Part shown: in pieces, positions 25,126 through 31,491 of the stretch
Numbering within the stretch: the first letter of the stretch is position 1
Layout: each line of letters starts with the position of its first letter
NCBI GenBank assembly: GCA_018053845.1
Contig: JAGPKU010000023.1
Span: forward strand, 1-32,301
Direction: 5' to 3'
Length of the DNA: 32,301 nt
Source of the DNA: Syntrophobacterales bacterium
GTDB lineage: Bacteria; Desulfobacterota; Syntrophia; Syntrophales; UBA2192
The notes under the pieces: generated by a model
What the model saw: only the letters and a program-made list of their open reading frames with translations
Databases searched by the model: none
What the model was told of the DNA's origin: nothing
Made by a program: the position numbers and the translations under genes

Positions 25126-25142
25126 ATCGGACCGTTGGGCAA
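25114..25142 (-). promoter_or_regulatory. Weak promoter candidate overlapping the dyad
   Basis: Minus strand: TTGCCC (25142-25137), 17-nt spacer, TATGGA (25119-25114). Half-matched hexamers only; the spacing and overlap with the dyad are the reasons to list it. Confidence 0.35.
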
Positions 25143-25252
25143 GCTGTTTTTTGAGCGGGATCCGCCGGCCAATACACTTGGATTGACGGGCCCTCGGCGG
25201 GATGGGTGCGCTGGAGGCAGGGCCTTTTCCCCGATGTTCCGGAGCCCCTTCT

Positions 25253-26047
25253 CTAGGGGTGCCTGTGCGTGAAGGGCAGGATCAGCAACTGCAGCAGGCC
25301 GAGCCGCGAAGGGTCTCGGAAATTGGCCAAGCCGATCGTCATCCCCTCATGACCCCGCTCGGGCTGGGGGCGGTAGGTGCCGAAGAGCCGGTCCCAGACG
25401 GAGAGATTGAAGCCGAAGTTGCTGTTGCGCTCCCGGATGACGACGGAGTGATGGACCCGGTGCATGTCGGGCGTCACGACGAGGAGCCGAAGGAAGCCGT
25501 CGATCCCGGGGGGGAGCCTCAGGTTGCTGTGGCTGAACATGGCCGTGGCGTTCAGGATGATCTCGAAGAGGATGACCGAGACGGCAGGTGGCCCGAAGAG
25601 GTAGACGAGCCCCAGCTTGATCCCCATGGAGAGGACGATCTCGAGGGGGTGGAAGCGGATCCCCGTGGTGAGGTCGAAGTCCAGATCGGCGTGGTGGATC
25701 ATGTGCAGGCGCCACAGCGCCGGCAGGTGATGGAACAGGACGTGCTGGACATAGATGAAGAGGTCGAAGAGGACCACCCCGATGAAGACCGCGGCCCCGT
25801 GGGGTACGGGGTAAGCATTCAGGAGCCCCCAGCCTTCCCGGCTGCACAGCAGGGCGAAGCCCACGGGGAGGACGGGGAAGAGGAAACGGACGACGAGGGT
25901 GTCCAGGGTCACGATTCCCAGGTTGGTTGCCCACCGCGCCGCTTTCGGGACCGTCAGAACCCGTCTCGGCGCAGCCCCCTCCAGGAGGGCCAGGACGAAA
26001 AGGGCCCCCAGGAAAGCCCCAAGCCTTATCGTGGCTTCGTTCTCCAA
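25253..26047 (-). CDS. Fatty acid hydroxylase / sterol desaturase family membrane protein
   Basis: A 264-residue integral membrane di-iron family protein. The histidine clusters are present in order: HVLFHH near 100, HMIHHADLDFD near 113-123, then SHSNLRLP and MHRVHHS near 195-201. RNSNFGFNLSVWDRLFGTY at the C-terminal end is a strong family signature. Several hydrophobic helices surround the clusters. Members hydroxylate or desaturate lipids with O2, but an oxygen-independent or other role is possible in an anaerobe; the substrate is unknown. I prefer TTG 26047 because AGGGGA lies 7-8 nt upstream; an ATG at 26107 would add 20 residues encoded by repeat copy E and has no SD. Confidence 0.85.
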   Translation of the reverse strand: MENEATIRLGAFLGALFVLALLEGAAPRRVLTVPKAARWATNLGIVTLDTLVVRFLFPVLPVGFALLCSREGWGLLNAYPVPHGAAVFIGVVLFDLFIYVQHVLFHHLPALWRLHMIHHADLDFDLTTGIRFHPLEIVLSMGIKLGLVYLFGPPAVSVILFEIILNATAMFSHSNLRLPPGIDGFLRLLVVTPDMHRVHHSVVIRERNSNFGFNLSVWDRLFGTYRPQPERGHEGMTIGLANFRDPSRLGLLQLLILPFTHRHP

Positions 26048-26054
26048 AAAGCCA

Positions 26055-26092
26055 TCCCCTATTTCTCGGCTTCCCGGCTTCGAATCCGGCAA
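26055..26092 (-). repeat. Purine-rich repeat-like tract, copy E
   Basis: A diverged minus-strand tract with GAAGCCGGGAAGCCGAGAAA, resembling the GGAAG-unit repeats A-D but without a long exact match. It supplies the AGGGGA SD region of the hydroxylase-family gene. Confidence 0.35.
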
Positions 26093-26132
26093 CCCTCGGC
26101 CGAGCATCGGAGACAGACCGGGAAGGCTTCCA

Positions 26133-26897
26133 CTACAGGTTCACGCGAAGCCCCCTGTCCCGCAGGTACTCCTTGACCTGGCGGATGCTGAAGGTCCGGA
26201 AGTGGAAGACCGAGGCGGCCAGGACGACGCTCGCGCCGCCCTGTACGACGGCCTCGTAGAAGTGCTCGAGCTTCCCGGCCCCGCCTGATGCGACGACGGG
26301 CACGGTGACCGCGTCGGCGATGGCCCTCGTGAATTCCAGGTCGTAGCCCGCCAGGGTCCCGTCGCCGTCCATGCTGGTCGGCAGGATGACCCCCGCCCCG
26401 AGAGCCTGGCATTGCCGGGCCCAGGCAACGGCGTCCTTGCCGACGGGGGTGGTGCCCCCCGCGACGACGAGTTCGAAGCCCGAGGGCATGGCCGGGTTCC
26501 GCCGCGCGTCGATGGCGACGGTGATCCTGTCGGAGCCGTATTTCTTCGCCGCCTCCCCGACGAGTTCCGGCCTCTTCACGGCGGCGCTGTTCATGGAGAC
26601 CTTGCTCGCCCCGGCGCCGAGCACCAGTTCGATGTCCTCGAGGCTGTTGATCCCGCCCCCGACGGTCAGCGGGATCGTAATGACGGCCGAGACCTGCCGG
26701 ACCCACTCGAGGCGGGTCTTGCGGTTTTCCACCGTGGCCGCGATGTCCAGCATCGCGAGCTCGTCGGCCCCCTCCTTCTCGTAGAAGGCGGCGTTTTCCA
26801 CGGGGTCGCCCGCGTCGCGGATGTCCACGAAGTGGACCCCTTTGACGACGCGGCCGTTTTTCATATCCAGGCAGGGCATGACCTTGATCGGGTCCAT
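26133..26897 (-). CDS. hisF: Imidazole glycerol phosphate synthase, cyclase subunit
   Basis: A 254-residue TIM-barrel enzyme that cyclises PRFAR with ammonia from HisH to imidazole glycerol phosphate and AICAR. Catalytic D11 (VMPCLDMKNGRVVKG) and D130 (VAIDARR) are both present, and the phosphate-binding TVGGGI (78-83) and VVASGGAG loops are intact. The MPCLD and HFVDIRDAGDPVE segments are close to the consensus. No hisH, hisA or other his gene is adjacent, unlike many genomes. GAGGAGG about 8 nt upstream supports ATG 26897. It lies 69 nt after the MsrAB gene on the same strand. Confidence 0.95.
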   Translation of the reverse strand: MDPIKVMPCLDMKNGRVVKGVHFVDIRDAGDPVENAAFYEKEGADELAMLDIAATVENRKTRLEWVRQVSAVITIPLTVGGGINSLEDIELVLGAGASKVSMNSAAVKRPELVGEAAKKYGSDRITVAIDARRNPAMPSGFELVVAGGTTPVGKDAVAWARQCQALGAGVILPTSMDGDGTLAGYDLEFTRAIADAVTVPVVASGGAGKLEHFYEAVVQGGASVVLAASVFHFRTFSIRQVKEYLRDRGLRVNL

Positions 26898-26966
26898 CGC
26901 GAATTCCTCCTCGTCACGAGATGGCAGTGCCCGATGGATAACCGATTTGTGCCCTCCCCTTCAATC

Positions 26967-28067
26967 TTATTTTTTCTCGAAGAGCTTCAGGTACTCCCCG
27001 TAGCCCTCCTTTTCCAGGTCCTCCTTCGGGATGAAGCGAAGCGCCGCCGAGTTCATGCAGTAGCGCAGGCCCGTCGGCGGCGGCCCGTCGGGGAAGACGT
27101 GCCCGAGGTGGGAATCGGCGTGCCGGCTTCGAACCTCCGTGCGGACCATGAAGAGGCTCCGGTCCGTCCGCTCGACGAGGTTGCCGGGCTCCAGCGGTTT
27201 CGTGAAGCTCGGCCAGCCCGTTCCGGAATCGTACTTGTCCAGGGAGCTGAACAGGGGCTCCCCCGACACGATATCCACGTAGATCCCCTCGCGCTTGTTG
27301 TCGTGGTACTCGTTCCGGAAGGGAGGTTCCGTCCCGTCTTCCTGCGTCACCCGGTACTGCAGCGGCGTGAGTCTCTGCCGCAGGGTCGCCTCGTCGGGCT
27401 TCGACCACCCGGCGGCAGGGGCGGCGGATTTCGGCTTTTCGTCGCCCCAGGTCTTCTTCAGGAACTGGTCCCGCCCCGAGTTGGACCGGTAGAACTGGTA
27501 TCGCAGGGGGCTCTTCCTGTAATAGTCCTGGTGGTAGTCCTCGGCCTCGTAGAATCGGCCCAGCGGCAGGATCTCCGTCGCAATCGGCCGCGTGAACTTC
27601 CCGGAGCGGGCCAGCGCCTCCCGCGACGCCTCGGCGAGCCGTTTCTGCTCCTCGTCGTGGTAGAAGACGGCGCTGCGGTACTGGGAACCGCGGTCGACGA
27701 ACTGGCCTCCCGCGTCCGTGGGGTCGATGTGCCGCCAGAAGACCTCCAGGAGCAGCTCGTAGGTGACCTTTTCCGGGTCGTAGTGCACCTGGACGGCCTC
27801 CAGGTGACCCGTCCGGCCCGAGGAGACCTCCTCGTAGGTGGGGTTTTCCTTCCTGCCGCCCGTGTACCCCGAGATCACCTTGAGGACACCCGGCACCTTC
27901 TCGAAGTCCGATTCGGTGCACCAGAAACAGCCGCCCGCAAAGGTGGCGACCTTCGTGTTTGCGCTTGCTTTCGTCATGGAATTGTTCCCCTCGATGGCGT
28001 TGGTTTCCGTTCCCTGGCAGCCCAGGGCGAGGACGGATACGAAAAGGGCGATCATAAACCGCTTCAC
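26967..28067 (-). CDS. msrAB: Bifunctional methionine sulfoxide reductase MsrA-MsrB, lipoprotein
   Basis: A 366-residue periplasmic repair enzyme. Residues 1-17 are a lipoprotein signal ([14 protein letters not shown], modified C17). The MsrA domain begins near 38 with [15 protein letters not shown] (C47 nucleophile) and reduces Met-S-sulfoxide. The MsrB domain (about 225-360) has [18 protein letters not shown] and catalytic C337 in [11 protein letters not shown], reducing Met-R-sulfoxide; its zinc-binding CxxC pairs are absent, as in many fused forms. GTG 28067 is preferred because AGGAGG lies 7-8 nt upstream; longer upstream frames read through a promoter. No electron-donor (thioredoxin-like or MsrQ/P) gene is adjacent. 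A promoter lies at 28093-28122. Confidence 0.95.
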   Translation of the reverse strand: MKRFMIALFVSVLALGCQGTETNAIEGNNSMTKASANTKVATFAGGCFWCTESDFEKVPGVLKVISGYTGGRKENPTYEEVSSGRTGHLEAVQVHYDPEKVTYELLLEVFWRHIDPTDAGGQFVDRGSQYRSAVFYHDEEQKRLAEASREALARSGKFTRPIATEILPLGRFYEAEDYHQDYYRKSPLRYQFYRSNSGRDQFLKKTWGDEKPKSAAPAAGWSKPDEATLRQRLTPLQYRVTQEDGTEPPFRNEYHDNKREGIYVDIVSGEPLFSSLDKYDSGTGWPSFTKPLEPGNLVERTDRSLFMVRTEVRSRHADSHLGHVFPDGPPPTGLRYCMNSAALRFIPKEDLEKEGYGEYLKLFEKK

Positions 28068-28092
28068 GGCTTGTTCCTCCTCGGCTCGCCCT

Positions 28093-28122
28093 TTAATATG
28101 GCATGCCCCTGGGGATTGTAAA
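28093..28122 (-). promoter_or_regulatory. Sigma70 promoter for msrAB
   Basis: Minus strand: TTTACA (28122-28117, 5/6), 18-nt spacer containing CCCCAGGGG, TATTAA (28098-28093, 4/6). RNA would start about 20 nt before the GTG at 28067. Confidence 0.58.
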
Positions 28123-28130
28123 GGTTCGGG

Positions 28131-28161
28131 CAAAAAGAAAGGCGCCCCGGCGGGGGCGCCT
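28131..28161 (-). terminator. Rho-independent terminator of the Sec rhodanese-cytochrome gene
   Basis: Perfect 9-bp stem (28140-28148 with 28153-28161, GGGGCGCCT arms) with a 4-nt loop. On the minus strand it is followed by TTTCTTTTTG (28140-28131). It lies 18 nt after the stop at 28180. Confidence 0.88.
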
Positions 28162-28179
28162 GCTGGGGGGCGGGTTGCC

Positions 28180-29838
28180 CTATTTTCTCTTGCCTTTCTT
28201 CTCTTTCCTCAGGTCGGCGGCCATCCTGCGGATTTCCGTGATGTCCGAGACCATCTTGCTCCAGCCGTACCACAGGGCATAGTCGGGGTTGGCGTGGAAG
28301 GTGCCCTGGAAGGTCCGCATCCGGTGCTCCAGGAACATGAGGTAGAGCTTCTGCTCGATCGACGTCGGGGCGTCGTGGAACGCCAGCAGGTCCGGGTACG
28401 CGTAGGCGTAGTGCCCGGGCTTGGCGAGGATTCGGTCCCGGTAAAGACCCGCCACGATCTCGACGGCCTCGGCGAGCAGCCGGTCCGCCTCGCGGATCAT
28501 CATGTCGCCCTTCTCGAGCTCGCCCCTTGCGAAGTGGGGTGAATGGCACTGGCGGCAGTTGGCAAGCATCCGGTCCCGCTCCCTCTGCCAGTCCTCTTGG
28601 GTCGTGCGGAAGACGTCCAGATCTTTGAGAACGCCGAGACGGGCCGTCGGCTTCCCGGACGGGTCCAGGACCCCCAGGCCCTTGAGAATCGTCGTCCGGT
28701 CGGCGGCCCACTTGGGGTCGTCCGGCATGGGGAGCCTCACGGCTACGAACCCCCAGGCCGTGCGGACGCCGTGGTGACCGCCCGTCATGTGGCAGCTCTG
28801 GCAGGTGGGGGCCGATGCGCTCTCGGGCAGAACGCCCATCTGCTTGAGGGAGTTGCGCACCCCGTGCTTGGAGGAGGAGTACATCTCCCACTGGGGGTGG
28901 TCGATGCCCATGTGGCAGGTCTGACAGGCCTGGGGCTGCAGGGCCTCCTTCTTCGAGAAGAGGTGCCGGGTGTGGCAGGAATCGCAGGAGGCGACCCCGA
29001 ACTGGCCGCCCCGCTTGCGCAGTTCCTTGATCTCGACATCCGTCTTGATCCCGATCTTGTGGCAGCCGCCGCAGCCCTTCATGCCGTCGATCATCGCCAT
29101 GGGCTGCATGTGGAAGGTGGGCATGGCCTTCATGGCGTCCCAGGCCTTGGCGTGCTTGCCGTCCTTGAACTGCTTGACCTGGGTGCCGTGGCAGAAGGCG
29201 CAGCGCTCGGGCGTCGGGATTTCGGCCAGGGCGACCGTCTCGGGGGAGAAGTGCTTGTCTCCGTGGCAGACGGCGCAGTCGACACCCTTCTGGCTGTGTT
29301 TGCTGAGTTTCCAGTCGCCGACCACGCCCGGGGTCATCGCCGTGTGGCAGTCGACGCAATGCTTGGCCGAAGTGATGACCTTTTTCTCGGTGGGAAAACC
29401 GCTCTTGGCCCAGTCGTTCCAGCCGCCCTCCAGGGCGTAGACCTTCGTGTACCCCCGCTTGTAAAGTTCGACCGCCGCCCGGGCAGCCGTGTACTCCTTC
29501 GGTCAGGCTCAGTAGAGGATGTAGGTGGCATCCTTCTTCGGGTATTTCTTGAAGAACTCTTCGAGGTTTTCGGCATCGACGAACACCGCCCCCGGGATCT
29601 TCTTGTCGCTCTGCTCGTACTGCTTGATGTAGCGGCCATCGATGATGACCACGTCGGGCTTCCCGAGCATCGCCTTTACGGCTTCCTTCGAAAGGCGCGG
29701 CACCTGCTCGACGGTCGTGGGCATCGCCGAGTAGGCGGCCAGGGCGATGAGCATCAGGATCACCGCAAGGGTTGCAATGAGAAGGGGCTTCGCTTTCATT
29801 TCCTCGACCGCTCCGGCTCTGGGGTGAAAGGTGGGCAT
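28180..29838 (-). CDS. Membrane-anchored rhodanese (UAU) fused to octaheme HAO-like cytochrome c; two Sec codons
   Basis: A 552-residue predicted selenoprotein if two TGAs are read. A hydrophobic anchor (residues 18-37) is followed by a rhodanese domain (about 42-146): [16 protein letters not shown], then [18 protein letters not shown] with TGA codons 110 and 112 (29511-29509 and 29505-29503), and [11 protein letters not shown]. The TGAs fall exactly where this rhodanese type has YCxCPxExT. The same frame continues into eight CxxCH sites, at 161, 188, 213, 256, 285, 305, 346 and 428, and into HAO-family blocks [18 protein letters not shown] and [16 protein letters not shown]. Heme attachment means the whole protein is periplasmic. 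The reaction is unknown; persulfide or polysulfide chemistry is one guess. AAGGA 8 nt upstream supports ATG 29838; ATG 29799 is an alternative. Confidence 0.9.
29464..29496 (-). promoter_or_regulatory. Candidate SECIS serving the two TGA codons
   Basis: Minus strand: ACGGCTGCCC (29490-29481) can pair with GGGCGGCGGT (29480-29471) with one mismatch, leaving a 4-6 nt apical loop. A lower stem GAGT (29496-29493) with ACTT (29467-29464) extends it. The apical loop is about 20-25 nt after the second TGA and 26-31 nt after the first, inside the usual bacterial window for both. Folding was by hand. Confidence 0.58.
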
Positions 29839-29910
29839 GCAAAAATTCCTTTTCGCACTCTACACGTTTTCACGGGGTGCCGCCAGCGATTTTCTTTACG
29901 GCGTCGTCCC

Positions 29911-29939
29911 TTGGAAGCGGGGTGAAAGATCGTTATTCT
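29911..29939 (+). promoter_or_regulatory. Sigma70-like promoter for the lipoprotein pair
   Basis: TTGGAA (29911-29916, 4/6), 17-nt spacer, TATTCT (29934-29939, 4/6), about 38 nt before the ATG at 29977. Confidence 0.5.
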
Positions 29940-29976
29940 AAAAGCGGTTTTCAGGAAACGGGAAAGGAGAAAGACC

Positions 29977-30287
29977 ATGCCTTACAGGTTTGCCGCTGCG
30001 CTGTGGCATGTCGCCGCCCTGTCCCTGTCGATGGCGGGGTGCGCCCCGACGATGACCCACAAGGAAGGTCCGATGGCGACGGATTACCGGGCGCTTTCGA
30101 AGGAGGACCTGGATCGCTACGCCGCCCGGGGCGACGAGGAGATCGCGCGTATAAAAAAGGGGCCGCCGCCCGCCGGGAAGTGGACAAGGCCCGCCGCTAC
30201 GATGTCAGGACGGCGATCGCCGGCCGGGAGATCATGCGGCACGACGAGCGCCGTCAGCGGATGGAGCTCCAGCGTCCCCTGCCCTGA
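29977..30287 (+). CDS. Small lipoprotein needing a -1 frameshift at A AAA AAG
   Basis: The 0-frame starts at ATG 29977 (GGAG 8 nt upstream) with a lipoprotein signal ending SMAGC (modified Cys near residue 22). TDYRALSKEDLDRYAARGDE and EIARIKKG follow. At 30153-30159 the in-frame heptamer A AAA AAG is met. A -1 shift continues as AAARREVDKARRYDV and REIMRHDERRQRMELQRP to a TGA at 30285-30287, 103 residues in all. The shifted tail aligns with the neighbouring paralogue (RERKSYRERMEMWGP); the unshifted tail (0-frame, stop at 30315) is low-complexity and does not. So the gene is either recoded, recently broken, or carries a homopolymer miscall of one missing base. The 0-frame stop overlaps a GTG at 30312 as GTGA. 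Function unknown. Confidence 0.6.
30136..30159 (+). promoter_or_regulatory. Candidate -1 programmed frameshift signal
   Basis: GAGGAG (30136-30141), 11-nt spacer, then A AAA AAG (30153-30159) in the correct 0-frame phase. Both the heptamer and an SD-like stimulator about 10 nt upstream are features of the dnaX frameshift. Downstream, GGGCC can pair with GGCCC as a weak stem. Confidence 0.55.
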
Positions 30288-30329
30288 ACCCGTCCCGGAG
30301 CCGCCGGGCCCGTGAAGAGGTTGTGCTGG

Positions 30330-30692
30330 ATGCCGGAAGGACGGAAAACGATCTGCGTGTCGATGCGAAGGGCCCTCCTGGCCCCGGCCGTGCTCGTCCC
30401 GGTCCTGCCGGGCGGGTGCGCGCCGCCGCAGCGCGTCTACACGGAGGGGGTCCTGGCTGCGGACTACAGGCTCATGTCCAAGCCCGAGCTCATCCGCCAC
30501 CTGGATAGTTTGGAGAATGAAATCGCCCGCGTCCATGCCGGCGGGACCAATCCGGGAGGCGTTCCGCGGGATGTGTACCCAGGCGACCTGAGGCGGCGGA
30601 TGAAGGATGTCCTGCACGAGATCGGGCTGCGGAACATCCGGGAGAGAAAATCCTACCGGGAACGGATGGAGATGTGGGGACCCACGCGGTAG
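30330..30692 (+). CDS. Small lipoprotein, paralogue of the preceding gene
   Basis: A 120-residue predicted lipoprotein. A signal region (MRRALLAPAVLVPVLPGGC) gives the modified Cys near residue 30. The body CAPPQRVYTEG, AADYRLMSKPELIRHLDSLE, EIARVHAG and RNIRERKSYRERMEMWGP aligns segment by segment with the gene at 29977 (CAPTMTHKEG, ATDYRALSKEDLDRYAARGD, EIARIKKG, REIMRHDERRQRMELQRP). This indicates a tandem duplication. ATG 30330 has AAGAGG about 9 nt upstream; GTG 30312 and ATG 30363 are alternatives. It lies 42 nt after its paralogue and in the same operon. I know no function for the family; the mature part is mostly charged helix. The pair is divergent from the Sec rhodanese-cytochrome, which may or may not be meaningful. 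Confidence 0.72.
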   Translation: MPEGRKTICVSMRRALLAPAVLVPVLPGGCAPPQRVYTEGVLAADYRLMSKPELIRHLDSLENEIARVHAGGTNPGGVPRDVYPGDLRRRMKDVLHEIGLRNIRERKSYRERMEMWGPTR

Positions 30693-30800
30693 CCGGCCGC
30701 ACGGCGGTCCTGTCTCATGGGTTTCCTGCTCGCGTTGCAGCTTGCGCCCGTTGTCTGTGCGCTGACGACGTCAGGCAGCCAAGATGTCAAAAAATCACGA

Positions 30801-30845
30801 TTTCTTCCTCACTTCCTATCATCCGCTCTTCCTCGCTCCCGGGTC
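30801..30845 (-). repeat. Purine-rich dispersed repeat, copy C
   Basis: Minus strand: contains GCGAGGAAGAGCGGA (30836-30822), identical over 15 nt to copy B, followed by a TGATAGGAAGTGAGGAAG tract. It forms the last codons and the TGA stop (30819-30821) of the methyltransferase gene. Confidence 0.65.
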
Positions 30846-31448
30846 TTTTGTCACCTTCCACACCCTGCGCCCGCAGGGGTAGGCGCCGATCTGCTCGACC
30901 TTCCCATCCAACCCTCCCAGCAGGAAATCCGGATCGTGTCGATAGGGGTACCCGTTCTTCGAGACCGTGTCGATGACGAGGCAGCCGCCGGGGGGCAGGT
31001 TGTCCCTGAAAAGACGGAGGAGGCCTGCTTTCAGCGAATCGGGCGGGACAGCGTGAGGCCAGTTTGCAAGGACTATGGCATCGAACAGTCCGTCCAGCCG
31101 GTCTTCCGGGAACGAGCAGACGGCAAATCTCGCAGCGCCTTTGAAATGGCTCCGGCGGACGATCTCCGCCGCCTTCAGGACGGCCGGATCATTGTCCAGG
31201 CCCAGGCGCTCCCTGAAGTCCAGGTTGCACAGAATGTCCCCGAGGCCGCACCCGATGTCCGCCACTCGGCCCCTCCTCTCCGGGGGAAGCGCGTTGAGGT
31301 GCTCGATGATCCCGCAGGCGTAGTCCTTCGCGGCCGGAGGCATCCGGTGCCACGGGTCGAAGGGGATGAACAGGCGCAGGGCGGAACGAAAGGCGATCTC
31401 TGCCCGGTTTCCGGCAGCCCTGATGATCCGTCGCGGGTTGATGGACAT
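30819..31448 (-). CDS. SAM-dependent methyltransferase, class I fold
   Basis: A 209-residue cytosolic enzyme. The SAM-binding motif I is VADIGCGLGDIL near residues 62-73, motif II follows with RERLGLDNDPAVL, and FDAIVLANWPHAVPPD near 122-137 is the motif IV region. LPPGGCLVIDTVSKNGYPY is a typical later strand. The acceptor substrate is not identifiable. The last residues (DPGARKSG) and the TGA stop are encoded by repeat copy C, so the native C terminus may have been altered by the repeat. The start is ATG 31448 with only a weak SD; the upstream hydrolase gene ends 43 nt before it on the same strand, and translation may be coupled. Confidence 0.8.
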   Translation of the reverse strand: MSINPRRIIRAAGNRAEIAFRSALRLFIPFDPWHRMPPAAKDYACGIIEHLNALPPERRGRVADIGCGLGDILCNLDFRERLGLDNDPAVLKAAEIVRRSHFKGAARFAVCSFPEDRLDGLFDAIVLANWPHAVPPDSLKAGLLRLFRDNLPPGGCLVIDTVSKNGYPYRHDPDFLLGGLDGKVEQIGAYPCGRRVWKVTKDPGARKSG

Positions 31449-31491
31449 GCCCGAGGGCCATGCACGAAGGGTGCCGCGCCTTCCCGCCCGC

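Noticed and set aside
26048-26107. Longer N terminus of the hydroxylase-family protein from ATG 26107
   Set aside because: The extra 20 residues are encoded by the purine-rich tract and no SD precedes that ATG, while TTG 26047 has a good one.
28180-29337. A separate cytochrome gene starting at the ATG at 29337
   Set aside because: That start lies after the first heme site and has no signal peptide; the same frame continues upstream into the rhodanese domain through the two TGA codons.
30819-30821. Methyltransferase TGA as another Sec codon
   Set aside because: It lies in a dispersed repeat, the fold is already complete, and the sequence beyond it is repeat, not protein-like.
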